NCBI GenBank assembly: GCA_905142475.1
Contig: LR990730.1
Span: 4,154,001-4,218,000, forward strand
Length of the DNA: 64,000 nucleotides
Direction of reading: 5' to 3'
DNA from: Xanthomonas hydrangeae
GTDB taxonomy: Bacteria > Pseudomonadota > Gammaproteobacteria > Xanthomonadales > Xanthomonadaceae
The stretch's first letter is position 1. Each line of letters begins with the position of its first letter. A program made the position numbers and the translations under genes. Of the stretch, positions 18,381-28,040 are shown piece after piece. The notes under the pieces were generated by a model. That model saw only the letters and a program-made list of their open reading frames with translations, did not search any database and was not told the DNA's origin.

Positions 18381-18482
18381 CCTTGCCCGCCCACCATCGC
18401 GGGACACGCCGCAAGTACGTCCTTGTAGGCTCTTACGCGGCATCCATGCCGCGTAAGGTCCCGCGATGGTGGGCGGGCAAGG
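18381..18482 (+). repeat. 102-bp folded repeat element, copy 1
   Basis: Perfect 25-bp terminal inverted repeats (CCTTGCCCGCCCACCATCGC...) enclose ACACGCCGCAAGTACGTCC, TTGTAGGCTC and an inner 11-bp palindrome TTACGCGGCAT/ATGCCGCGTAA (18433-18456). The reverse complement of the whole element occurs at 29511-29612 with a single mismatch. Homology extends ~20 bp beyond both ends. Confidence 0.95.
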
Positions 18483-18548
18483 ACCAGTCGAGATGGTCGG
18501 TGTGCATGGTTTTCAATAAAACAGCCTGCAAACTCTCTGGCGCGGTGT

Positions 18549-18637
18549 CCTCACCGATTGCGGGACCGTGTGGCGGCATGGATGCCGCCACCGAGCCTAC
18601 ATGGACGTACTTGCGGCGTGTCCCGCAAGCGGTGAGG
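18549..18637 (+). repeat. Variant of the folded repeat element with different arms
   Basis: Outer arms CCTCACCGATTGCGGGAC / GTCCCGCAAGCGGTGAGG pair except at one position. The inner palindrome is GGCGGCATGGATGCCGCC. The middle GAGCCTACATGGACGTACTT is shared with the element at 29511 (one base differs). Arms and inner stem differ in sequence from the 102-bp form but still pair. Confidence 0.85.
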
Positions 18638-18769
18638 GCACCGCGCGCTCGACCACCTAGGCTCTTGACCTAGACATTTGACTACATCTAAGCCACACCA
18701 CGACTCGAAAGAGTAGCTAACAAAACGACTGCTCGACCGCTCGCTACGTCGTGATTGTCGCCATGAACA
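18638..18769. other. Remaining gap before the DUF2007 gene
   Basis: With the repeats above this completes a 717-bp region (18053-18769) without a gene. Short open frames across it consist of repeat sequence. The last 130 bp show nothing recognisable. Confidence 0.5.
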
Positions 18770-19000
18770 TCACACCGCCCGCGTGACCTCCCCGCACAAC
18801 CCGATCTGAGCCAGCACCGCCTGCGCCTGACTCAGATGAAGGTCGGCCACGCAGACCTGCAGCACGCCGAATGCGGGTAGTTCGCCGGCGCCGCCCAATA
18901 GCGACTCGCCGAACACAAACGCGGTGATGCCAGCGTCTTCCAGCGCGTGCTTGGCCAGATGCGCGTCGATGATGTGGCTGGCGCGATACGCGATCTGCAT
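18770..19000 (-). CDS. DUF2007 domain protein
   Basis: 76 residues: MQIAYRASHIIDAHLAKHALEDAGI..., a one-domain beta-alpha-beta protein of the DUF2007 (putative signal-transducing) type. Members often carry the pattern of an N-terminal strand, the A-x-x-L-x-x-AGI helix and a V-x-V strand (GVLQVCVADLHLSQA here). ATG 19000 begins one base after the GST stop, so the genes are coupled. An upstream-extended start would lie inside the GST gene and lacks family similarity. Function unknown. Confidence 0.75.
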   Translation of the reverse strand: MQIAYRASHIIDAHLAKHALEDAGITAFVFGESLLGGAGELPAFGVLQVCVADLHLSQAQAVLAQIGLCGEVTRAV

Positions 19001-19001
19001 G

Positions 19002-19643
19002 TCAGCCACGCCCCAGACGTTCGCGCTCGGCGCCCTGCTTCCACTCGCGCAGTGCCGGCAAGGCATCGAGTGCGGCCAGATAGTCGCCAGCGGCTTCGAA
19101 CAGCGCTACGCCGTAGCTGGCAAAGCGCAGTGCGACCGGGGCGAACATCGCATCGACGATGCCGAACTCACCACACAAGAACTGCCCGGCATGGCCGTGG
19201 TCGGCGCGCAGGCTGGCCCACAACGCCTGGATGCGGGTGATGTCACGCTCGGCGGCCGCGTCCCAGTGCGCGGGGCCGGGCGCGCGGGCCAGATTCATCG
19301 GCAGTTGGGTACGCAGGGCGGCGAAGCCTGAATGCATTTCCGCGGCGGCGGCGCGCGCCTGCGCCCGCACTGCCAGGTCGGCCGGCCAGCCGCGCCCAGC
19401 GAGCCAGCGCTCGTTGACGTATTCGCAGATCGCCAGCGAATCCCAGACATGCAGGGTGTCGTCCCACAGCACCGGCACCTGCCGGGTCGGCGAATAGCCG
19501 GCGATGCGGGCCTGGAACTCGGGCGTATCCAGCCGCAGCGCGATTTCCTCGAACGGCACCTGGAAGTGCCGCAGCAGCAGCCACGGGCGCAGCGACCAGG
19601 AGGACAGGCTCTTGTCGCCGATCACCAGGCGGGGCAATGACAT
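19002..19643 (-). CDS. Glutathione S-transferase family protein
   Basis: 213 residues. The N-terminal thioredoxin-like domain has LVIGDKSLSSWSLRPWLLL (with the S-x-x-S at the glutathione-activating site), then QVPVLWDDTLHVWDSLAICEYV, the cis-Pro and the glutamyl-binding D-S. The C-terminal all-helical domain has GEFGIVDAMFAPVALRF. This serine-type architecture with no catalytic Cys or Tyr is common in proteobacterial GSTs related to maleylacetoacetate isomerase. The start is ATG 19643; upstream codons read into unrelated sequence. Confidence 0.85.
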   Translation of the reverse strand: MSLPRLVIGDKSLSSWSLRPWLLLRHFQVPFEEIALRLDTPEFQARIAGYSPTRQVPVLWDDTLHVWDSLAICEYVNERWLAGRGWPADLAVRAQARAAAAEMHSGFAALRTQLPMNLARAPGPAHWDAAAERDITRIQALWASLRADHGHAGQFLCGEFGIVDAMFAPVALRFASYGVALFEAAGDYLAALDALPALREWKQGAERERLGRG

Positions 19644-19890
19644 GCGTGGGGCACTCCGAAGGATCGGCGCAGCGTACGCGTCGGCGGCGATGACGGCCAG
19701 CCTGGTTATCGCTCGCCGATGCAACTGGTCCTGCCTGGGGTCGACCACGCGGAGACCTTGCCAGCCCGGTGCTTGCCCGCAGTTAGCGAAGGCGCGCGAT
19801 CGCCGCCAACTGCCCGGCTACCGACACGCGTCCTACCCCTAACCCGGTGCCACCGCCTAAACTTGCGGTTTACCTATTGCTGATGCGCGC

Positions 19891-21630
<1,740 letters not shown>

Positions 21631-21637
21631 GTCAACT

Positions 21638-21666
21638 CCGCACCGGATGGCAGCCATCCGGTGCGG
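21638..21666 (+). terminator. Hairpin after glnS
   Basis: A perfect 13-bp stem (CCGCACCGGATGG / CCATCCGGTGCGG) with a 3-nt loop lies 8 bp after the glnS stop. It is not followed by T residues, so it may need Rho or serve as an mRNA 3' end. Confidence 0.65.
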
Positions 21667-21862
21667 CTGCGGTAGTGACAGCCGCGGGCGGCGCGTGGCA
21701 TCCGGTTAGCGGCGCACTGATGCTGCCACGCGCGTCACGCACCCTGCCCGCGTGACGCCACCTCAGAGCGTTGTCTTCTGAGCTAATGAACAATTGAACA
21801 AGCGCAATGGAGCCTGCGTACCGCACTTCATTGCATGCTGCACGGCATAAAGGAGCAGCACG

Positions 21863-22792
21863 ATGCGTGAGCGCTTGATGGTGGGTGTCGCCTGCGGGAT
21901 CGGTGCAGGCGCGTTGTGGGGATTGGTATTCCTGGCGCCGCAATTGCTGGCGGCGTTTACGCCGTTGCAACTGGCCGTGGCACGCTATCTGTCGTACGGA
22001 GCGGTGGCGGCCTTGGTGCTGGCGCCGCGCGCGCGCCAGACCGCTGTGCGGATGGGGCGTGCCGAATGGTGGGCGCTGGTGCGTCTGAGCTTGTTGGGCA
22101 ATCTGATTTATTACGTGCTGCTCGGCAGCGCAGTGCAATGGGCCGGCAGTGCGGCCACCGCGCTGATCATCGGCCTGTTGCCGGTGGTGGTCACCGTGAT
22201 CGGCACGCGGGCCGCCGGCGCAGTGCAATTGCGGCGCCTGGCTGCGCCGTGCCTGTTGTGCGTCATTGGCGTGGCGCTGGTAGCACTGGACACCTTGCAA
22301 CACGATTCCGGCCAGCAGGCCAGCGATCGCGCCACGCGCATCGCCGGCCTGCTGTGCGCATTCGGTGCGTTGGCATCGTGGTCGGCCTATTCGATCGTCA
22401 ATGCGCGCTGGCTGCGGCGACGCCCGGACCTGTCCGGCGGCGACTGGTCGCTGCTGACGGGCGTGGTCACCGGTGCACTGGCGCTGGTGCTGGCACCGGC
22501 CACGCTGATCGGCAGCGCGACGCACGCGCCGATCGAATGGGCGAGTTTTTGGGGCATTTCGCTATTGCTGGGCATCCTGGCCTCGGTGATCGGCAACGCA
22601 TTGTGGAACCGGGCCAGCCGCGTGTTGCCACTGACCCTGGTCGGCCAGATGATCGTGTTCGAAACGATCTTTGCGCTGCTGTACGGCTTTGCCTGGGAAA
22701 TGCGCCTGCCCACGCCGCTGGAGCTGGCCGCTATTGCCTGTTTATTGGTCGGCGTGTTGTGGTGCGCAGCGCTGCATGCGGAAGCGAAATGA
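21863..22792 (+). CDS. DMT-superfamily transporter (EamA-type)
   Basis: 309 residues with about ten hydrophobic segments and the internal two-fold repeat of EamA transporters (N-terminal half ~5-145, C-terminal half ~160-305). Typical signatures are ALWGLVFLAPQLLAAFTPLQLAVARYLSYGA and, in the second half, ASVIGNALWNRASRVLPLTLVGQMIVFETIFALLYG. Inner membrane. The substrate is unknown; relatives export amino acids or metabolites. ATG 21863 lies behind AAAGGAGCAGCACG. Confidence 0.85.
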   Translation: MRERLMVGVACGIGAGALWGLVFLAPQLLAAFTPLQLAVARYLSYGAVAALVLAPRARQTAVRMGRAEWWALVRLSLLGNLIYYVLLGSAVQWAGSAATALIIGLLPVVVTVIGTRAAGAVQLRRLAAPCLLCVIGVALVALDTLQHDSGQQASDRATRIAGLLCAFGALASWSAYSIVNARWLRRRPDLSGGDWSLLTGVVTGALALVLAPATLIGSATHAPIEWASFWGISLLLGILASVIGNALWNRASRVLPLTLVGQMIVFETIFALLYGFAWEMRLPTPLELAAIACLLVGVLWCAALHAEAK

Positions 22793-22853
22793 CGGCGACG
22801 CCTGACCCGCGCATCCGCCTAGATTGCGGGCAGTGTCGTTTAGGAAAGCCGCC

Positions 22854-23105
22854 ATGTGCCTGCCACAACCACGTTCACACCCTCCTGCACACACGCTGCG
22901 CAGCGCGGTGGTTTCGCTGTCGATCGGTCTGGCGGCCTGCTCGCCGCAGCCACCGAGCTCAAACGCGGTGACCCCGGCCGAAGCGTTCTGCACGCTGCTT
23001 CCGGGTCCGCACGTTGACGACTTGCCCACCGATCGCCGCGATGAAAGCCTGCAGCAGCTGGACCTTGCCACGCGCTGCAACGTGGCGCTGCGCAGACACC
23101 GCTGA
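22854..23105 (+). CDS. Small putative lipoprotein
   Basis: 83 residues, tentative. After a basic leader a hydrophobic stretch LRSAVVSLSIGLAAC ends in a lipobox-like LAAC, followed by SPQPPSSNAV. The mature part would be short and carry two further cysteines. ATG 22854 follows TAGGAAAGCCGCC; a TAGATT -10-like box at ~22830 supports expression. I recognise no family. It could be a non-coding stretch with a fortuitous signal-like segment. Confidence 0.5.
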   Translation: MCLPQPRSHPPAHTLRSAVVSLSIGLAACSPQPPSSNAVTPAEAFCTLLPGPHVDDLPTDRRDESLQQLDLATRCNVALRRHR

Positions 23106-23278
23106 CTGCAAGGCAGTGACAGCGGGGGATCGGCACACCCGGGCCCTGCCCAGCGCCGTCAGCCGCAACGCGTGCAGGACCTGAATCCCCCGGGTTTTCC
23201 GCAGGTGATCCAGCGCTCGCCACATTCCGCACATCCGGGGCTTACCATGGCCGCACCTGTCCTGATCGGAGCGGCCGC

Positions 23279-23695
23279 ATGTCCCGTCTTTTGTCCCGGT
23301 GTCTGAGCTCGATGTTGTTGCTGGCCTGTCTGGTGTCGGTCGGCTGCGTGGCCGCACCGCCGGCCGATACGGCCACGCAGCCTCCAGCGACCGGCTCGGC
23401 AACCAGTCCGGCAAGCGGCAAGCCGATCACCGTGACGACCACCTGCCGCAGCGATGCCGATTGCACGGTGAAGAATGTCGGCAACTGCTGCGGCGCGTTT
23501 CCGGCCTGCCTCAACGTCAACAGTGCCACCGACCCCAAGGGCGTGCAGGCGCAGTGCCAGGCCAGCGGCATGATGAGCGTGTGCGGCTTCCGCGAGATCA
23601 GCGCCTGCCAGTGCGTGGCCGGGCAATGTGCCGCAAAAGAGGCCCAGGCCGATACACTGCGCCCCGCTCCCCCCTCTACAGAAATGGTCCACTGA
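23279..23695 (+). CDS. Cysteine-rich putative lipoprotein
   Basis: 138 residues. Signal peptide with lipobox LVSVGC (Cys ~23), a Pro/Thr/Ala-rich spacer (~25-48) and a compact cysteine-rich domain with eight cysteines: TTCRSDADCTVKNVGNCC, FPACLNV, AQCQ, MMSVCGF, SACQCVAGQCAA. The pattern suggests a disulfide-knotted periplasmic or outer-membrane-anchored domain; I do not recognise the family. Its stop codon shares one base with the ATG of the deaminase gene, suggesting co-expression. Confidence 0.75.
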   Translation: MSRLLSRCLSSMLLLACLVSVGCVAAPPADTATQPPATGSATSPASGKPITVTTTCRSDADCTVKNVGNCCGAFPACLNVNSATDPKGVQAQCQASGMMSVCGFREISACQCVAGQCAAKEAQADTLRPAPPSTEMVH

Positions 23696-24255
23696 TGCTT
23701 TACGCGCAAGTCCACCTCACGCTGCCCGACTGGATCCACGCGCATGTCGACGACAGCCGTGCCTATCCCAGCGACGAGGACAAAGTGGCGTTGGCGATCG
23801 AGCTGTCGCGGATGAATGTGCAAGAGCGCAGCGGCGGCCCGTTCGGTGCGGTCGTGTTCGGCCCGGATCACCGCATCATCGCCGCGGCAGTGAACCGCGT
23901 GGTGCCGCAGGCCACTTCGCTGGCGCATGCCGAAAACATGGCCTACATGCTCGCCCAGCAGCGCCTGCGGACGCCGCGCCTGAACGATGCGCTCTCGCCG
24001 GTGACGCTGGCCACCTCCGCGCAGCCGTGCTGCCAGTGCTACGGCGCCACCGTGTGGGCCGGTATCGACCGGCTGCTGATCGGCGCACGCGCCGAAGACG
24101 TGATGGCACTGACCGAATTCGACGAAGGCCCGCTGCCTGCCGATTGGGTGGGCGAGCTCACCCGCCGCGGCATCGAGGTGGTGCGCGACGTGCATCGCGA
24201 GCAGGCCTGCGCCGTGCTACGCAACTATGGCGAGGGCGGCGGTGACCATTATTGA
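23695..24255 (+). CDS. Cytidine/deoxycytidylate-type nucleoside deaminase
   Basis: 186 residues of the zinc-dependent deaminase fold. The zinc site is HAE in SLAHAENMAYML and PCCQC in SAQPCCQCYGATVWAG (PCxxC). GGPFGAVVF precedes the site. Layout and length are closest to guanine deaminase/tRNA-adenosine-deaminase-like proteins; substrate is not determinable. There is no signal peptide, so it is cytoplasmic, although the preceding overlapping gene encodes a secreted lipoprotein. Confidence 0.85.
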   Translation: MLYAQVHLTLPDWIHAHVDDSRAYPSDEDKVALAIELSRMNVQERSGGPFGAVVFGPDHRIIAAAVNRVVPQATSLAHAENMAYMLAQQRLRTPRLNDALSPVTLATSAQPCCQCYGATVWAGIDRLLIGARAEDVMALTEFDEGPLPADWVGELTRRGIEVVRDVHREQACAVLRNYGEGGGDHY

Positions 24256-24291
24256 TCTGCCACGCAGCGATCGCGCACGCCAGGCACTGCA

Positions 24292-25335
24292 ATGAGCGGA
24301 CTGCTGTGTTATTGCCGCCAGGGCTTCGAGCCGGAGCTGGCTGCCGAGTTGAGCGCACGCGCCGCCTTCGTCGGCATCGCCGGCTATGCGCGTACCCAGC
24401 GCAACGATGGCTATGTGCTGTTCGTCTGCGACGAAGCCGCACAACTGGCCACTAAGTTGCACTGGCGCGAGCTGATCTTCGCGCGCCAGAAGCTGGTAGT
24501 CATTGCCGAGCTGAAAGGCATCGACCCCAAGGACCGCATCACGCCGATTCTTGCCGCCCTGGAAGGGCAACAACGGTTCGGTGATCTGTGGGTGGAGCAT
24601 CCGGATTCGGACGCGGGCAAGCCGCTGGCAGGACTGGCACGCAGCTTCGGCAATGCGCTGCGTCCGGCCTTGCGCAAGGCCGGCCTGCTCACCGACAAAC
24701 CGCAGCCGCGCCAGGCACGCCTGCACATCTGCTTTCTCGATGGCGACCACGCCTTGCTGGCAGTGGCCGACAGCGCCGACAGCGCGCCGTGGCTTCTGGG
24801 CATTCCACGCTTGAAGCTGTTGCCGGAGGCGCCATCGCGCTCGGCGCTCAAACTCGACGAAGCACTGCTCACCCTGCTCACGCCCGAAGAACGCGAAGCG
24901 CTGGTCAAGCCAGGCATGCGCGCGGCCGATCTGGGCGCGGCGCCGGGCGGCTGGACCTGGGTGCTCACGCGCCAGCACGTGCATGTCACCAGCGTCGACA
25001 ACGGCCCGTTACGCGAGCATGTCCTTGAAACGGGTCTGGTCGAGCATCTGCGCGCCGACGGGTTTCATTGGAAGCCTGCGCAGCCGCTGGACTGGATGGT
25101 CTGCGACATGGTCGAGCAACCGCGTCGCGTCGCAGAACGCATGGCCACCTGGATCCGCGAAGGCTGGTGCCGCAACACCATCTTCAACCTCAAGCTGCCG
25201 ATGAAAAAGCGCTGGGACGAAACCCGCCTGTGCCTGGACCTGTTCGAGCAGCAATCCGAGAAATCGCTGATCGTGCGCGCCAAGCAGCTGTATCACGATC
25301 GCGAAGAGATCACGGTGTTGGCGATGCGGGACTGA
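24292..25335 (+). CDS. rlmM: 23S rRNA C2498 2'-O-ribose methyltransferase RlmM
   Basis: 347 residues. The N-terminal THUMP-like region (YCRQGFEPELAAELSARAAF) is followed by a Rossmann methyltransferase domain with SAM motif AADLGAAPGGWTWVL (~209-223), the acidic SVDNGPL, catalytic DWMVCDMVEQP and lysine NLKLPMKKRW. This K-D-K-E layout is diagnostic of RlmM/RrmJ-type 2'-O-methyltransferases. It modifies C2498 of 23S rRNA. The gene stands alone. Confidence 0.93.
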   Translation: MSGLLCYCRQGFEPELAAELSARAAFVGIAGYARTQRNDGYVLFVCDEAAQLATKLHWRELIFARQKLVVIAELKGIDPKDRITPILAALEGQQRFGDLWVEHPDSDAGKPLAGLARSFGNALRPALRKAGLLTDKPQPRQARLHICFLDGDHALLAVADSADSAPWLLGIPRLKLLPEAPSRSALKLDEALLTLLTPEEREALVKPGMRAADLGAAPGGWTWVLTRQHVHVTSVDNGPLREHVLETGLVEHLRADGFHWKPAQPLDWMVCDMVEQPRRVAERMATWIREGWCRNTIFNLKLPMKKRWDETRLCLDLFEQQSEKSLIVRAKQLYHDREEITVLAMRD

Positions 25336-25337
25336 GG

Positions 25338-25392
25338 GTCGGGAATCGGGAATCGGGATTGGCAAATCGTAAGAGCCGGGATTCGGGATTCG
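25338..25392. repeat. Short imperfect heptamer repeats
   Basis: Copies of TCGGGAA/TCGGGAT and CGGGATT occur just after rlmM (three plus two, with a 17-nt interruption). They are related to the GATTCGG array behind oxyR, and again lie directly after a stop codon. Confidence 0.7.
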
Positions 25393-25482
25393 TAAAAGCG
25401 GGTGATTGGCGGCGGAATTGCTGTGGGTGCTGGCCAGTGGCAGCGTGCTGATGTGCATGACACCACTCCAGGGCGGCCATGC

Positions 25483-25592
25483 AGAGCACCTGAGTAGGCG
25501 CGTGGTTCGCAGCAGCGGCCGGTCCCCCGCGGTGGCACGGCATGTGCTCTACAGTCGGATTGAAAGGCCTCCTCGTACGCGAAGGCCTTTTT
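25483..25592 (+). ncRNA. Candidate small RNA ending in an intrinsic terminator
   Basis: AGAGCAC (25483-25489) pairs perfectly with GTGCTCT (25544-25550), closing a 54-nt loop that includes GGTTCGCAGCAGCGGCCGG and TCCCCC. Thirteen bases further is the terminator hairpin. The stretch resembles part of the 5' bubble of 6S RNA by eye, but it is too short for a full 6S RNA. No promoter could be assigned. Weakly supported. Confidence 0.25.
25563..25592 (+). terminator. Intrinsic terminator
   Basis: A perfect 8-bp stem (AAAGGCCT / AGGCCTTT) with a 12-nt loop, running into five T on the plus strand. It lies 228 bp after the rlmM stop, too far to be an obvious rlmM terminator, which hints at a separate transcript. 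Confidence 0.8.
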
Positions 25593-25681
25593 AGCTCTTG
25601 ATGGCGGCAAGCTGGCTTGAGCCAGCCCGCTCTCTCAGATCAGGCCCTGCCCGCCGCATCGATCGACGCAGCCAGGCAAGC

Positions 25682-26791
25682 TCACAACACGATCCGCTTG
25701 CTGCCCTCGCGGGCCGAGCGGTAGATCGCATCGACAATGCGGATGTCGCGCAGGCCTTCTTCACCGGGCGCACGTAGCGGGGTGCCGTTGATGATCGCCA
25801 GCGCGTCTTCGTCCATCTGCAGTGCCTGCTGATGCGGCACCTTGGCGTCGAACACGCGTCCGTCGCTGGCCTTGCCGGTCACGCCCTGGTAGCTCTGGAA
25901 CGGCGACAGCTCGTACCAACCGCGCTCGCACTCGGCGCGCAGCACATTCATGTTTTTGCCGAAACTGGTCTTGCACTCGGCACGTACCGCGTTGGGGAAT
26001 TCCAGGGTGAAGTCCATATGCTCGTCGACCTCATCGAACAGGTCGGGACGATCGGTCCAGCGCTTGGCCGTCACCGCCAGTGGCTCGGTGCCCACCGTGT
26101 AGCGCGCGGCATTGAGCGGATACACGCCCATGTCGTACATCGCACCGCCACCGAATTGCGAACGCAACCGCCATGGACGATCGGCCTTGGTCGCATCGTG
26201 ATAACCGTTGTAACCGGCCTCGGCACGCACACGCTGCATCGCGCCGAACGGCTTTTCGCCAGCCATCGCAATCAAACGACGCGTATTGGGCTCGTGCTGC
26301 ATGCGGTAGCCGATCGTCAGCGCCACCTTGTTGCGCTTGCAGGCCTTGATCATCGCCTCGCATTCGCCGGCATGCATCGCCATCGGCTTTTCGCACCACA
26401 CATGCTTGCCGGCCGCCGCGGCGCGCAAGGTCAGCGGCGCATGCAGATGGGTGGGCGTGACGATGTACACCACGTCGATGTCGTCGTTGTCGGCGATCCG
26501 GTCGAAGTTCTCGTAGTTGTAGACGTTGCGATCGGCGATGCCGTACTTGGCCTGCCACTGCGGAATCTTCGCGGGTGTGCCGGTGACGATGCCCACCAGC
26601 TTGCAATGTTTGGTCAGGGCCAGGCCCGGCGCGAGTTGTTCGCTGGCATAACTGCCCAGGCCGGCCAACGCCACATTCAGCGGCTTGCCAGGCTTTTTCT
26701 TCGGCAGTGCCCAGCCGGGCGCGGCGAGTAGAATGCCTGCACCGCCGAAAGCAGCGAGCAAGCGGCGACGTGTGATCGATTCCACGGACAT
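25682..26791 (-). CDS. Gfo/Idh/MocA family oxidoreductase, Tat-exported
   Basis: 369 residues. A twin-arginine signal SITRRRLLAAFGGAGILLAAPG (split here as SITRRRLL and AAFGGAGI) sits at the N terminus, so it should be exported folded with its cofactor. The Rossmann NAD(P) site is NVALAGLGSYASEQLAPGL, and the signature EKP follows in GKHVWCEKPMAMH. The C-terminal alpha/beta domain begins at GYRMQHEP. This resembles periplasmic glucose-fructose-oxidoreductase-type proteins. ATG 26791 is preceded by a strong AAGGAGG. The SMP-30-like gene diverges from it. Confidence 0.85.
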   Translation of the reverse strand: MSVESITRRRLLAAFGGAGILLAAPGWALPKKKPGKPLNVALAGLGSYASEQLAPGLALTKHCKLVGIVTGTPAKIPQWQAKYGIADRNVYNYENFDRIADNDDIDVVYIVTPTHLHAPLTLRAAAAGKHVWCEKPMAMHAGECEAMIKACKRNKVALTIGYRMQHEPNTRRLIAMAGEKPFGAMQRVRAEAGYNGYHDATKADRPWRLRSQFGGGAMYDMGVYPLNAARYTVGTEPLAVTAKRWTDRPDLFDEVDEHMDFTLEFPNAVRAECKTSFGKNMNVLRAECERGWYELSPFQSYQGVTGKASDGRVFDAKVPHQQALQMDEDALAIINGTPLRAPGEEGLRDIRIVDAIYRSAREGSKRIVL

Positions 26792-27055
26792 GCAAACCTC
26801 CTTCGCAAGATGAGGGCGGCTGACACAGCCAGCGCGCGCAATCGTCATCTGACGAGGACGCACCCAAACCGGAGTGTCAGTGGGTACATGCCGCACCGCG
26901 TCCCAATCGCGCCACCCGAAGGTGGGCGCCATCGCGAAACTGGTCGCTCGTCGGCCAATGCTGCCCGGGCACCTTACTTGATCGTGCGTGATCACCGCCA
27001 TGGTCGCGGCGCACGTTCTGGCACACTGCCAGCGATCCCATCCGGAGCATGCCGC

Positions 27056-27958
27056 ATGATCGCTGTCGCACGCCGTCGTTTCCTTCCCTTGGTATTGCTG
27101 TTGTCCAGCTCGCTGGCGGTTGCAGCCGATGCGCCCTTCGTTGCACGCGACCTGATCGGCGATGGCGCCTTCACGCATAACGCCGAGGGCCCAGCAGCCG
27201 GGCCAGATGGCGCGCTCTATGCGGTGAATCTGGGCAAGGACGGAACCATCGCACGCATCGTCTTGCACGCCGATGGCAGCGCAAAAGCCGAGGTCTTTGT
27301 GACCTTGCCCGAAGGCAGCACCGGCAACGGCATCCGCTTCCGCGACGGCGCGATGTATGTGGCCGATTACACCGGTCACAAGATTCTGCGTGTGGACATG
27401 CGTACGCGCGCGGTGAGCACCTTCGCCGCGCTACCCGACGCCGATGGCCCCAACGATCTGGCACTCGCACCCGACGGCAGCTTCTATGCAAGCGACCCGA
27501 ACTGGAAGGACAACAGCGGGCGCCTGTGGCAGATCAGTCGCGAGGGCGTCGTGCAATTGCTGGAAGCCGGCATGACCACGCCCAACGGGCTGGACGTCAG
27601 CCCCGACGGCAAGCATCTCTACGTCAACGAAAGCATGTCGCGCAAGGTGTGGGTGTACGACCGCGTCGACGGCGCATTGCGCAACAAACGCCTGCTGATC
27701 CAATTCCCCGACTTCGGCATGGACGGCATGCGCTGCGATGCCGACGGCAATCTCTACATCGGCCGCTACGACGCCGGGCAGATTGCAGTGGTCTCGCCAC
27801 AGGGCAAGTTGCTGCGTACGGTCGCACTGAAAGGCCGTAAGGCCAGCAATGTCGCGTTCGGCGGCAAGGACGGCAAACAGGTGTTCGTCACCTTGCAGGA
27901 TCGCGGCGCAATTGAAACGTTCAGATCCGATCGCCCTGGGCGCGAAACCGGACGCTGA
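27056..27958 (+). CDS. Secreted SMP-30/gluconolactonase-like beta-propeller protein
   Basis: 300 residues. Signal peptide MIAVARRRFLPLVLLLSSSL...AVAAD (cleavage ~25). The rest is a six-bladed propeller: repeated blade ends such as GPAAGPDGALYAVNLG, GIRFRDGAMYVADYTG, DLALAPDGSFYASDPNW, GLDVSPDGKHLYVNES and GMRCDADGNLYIGRY, with Asp/Asn positions as in SMP-30/gluconolactonase metal sites. It probably hydrolyses a sugar lactone in the periplasm. Divergent from a Tat-exported sugar-type oxidoreductase, which would produce such a lactone. Confidence 0.85.
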   Translation: MIAVARRRFLPLVLLLSSSLAVAADAPFVARDLIGDGAFTHNAEGPAAGPDGALYAVNLGKDGTIARIVLHADGSAKAEVFVTLPEGSTGNGIRFRDGAMYVADYTGHKILRVDMRTRAVSTFAALPDADGPNDLALAPDGSFYASDPNWKDNSGRLWQISREGVVQLLEAGMTTPNGLDVSPDGKHLYVNESMSRKVWVYDRVDGALRNKRLLIQFPDFGMDGMRCDADGNLYIGRYDAGQIAVVSPQGKLLRTVALKGRKASNVAFGGKDGKQVFVTLQDRGAIETFRSDRPGRETGR

Positions 27959-28040
27959 AACTGCTGCCCGCGTCGCACCGGTTCTCAGGTCGCGCAACAG
28001 CGTCCTGGCATCCTGCAGATCACCTGTAGAGGACTCCCCC

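Larger units (their letters stand above)
25393..25681. other. Intergenic region between rlmM and the oxidoreductase gene
   Basis: The gap of 346 bp (with the repeats) separates two convergent genes. It holds a possible structured RNA with an intrinsic terminator (next entries) and a second perfect hairpin GCTGGCT/AGCCAGC at 25611-25626. No coding frame is convincing. Confidence 0.5.

Noticed and set aside
18053..18770. Repeat region as a CRISPR array or integron
   Set aside because: Units are ~145 bp long and imperfect, with no short direct repeats separated by unique spacers, and no cas or integrase gene is nearby.
25470..25592. 6S RNA gene
   Set aside because: One stretch resembles the 6S bubble by eye, but the closed structure is far too short for 6S RNA and the location is atypical. 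Kept only as a weak small-RNA candidate.
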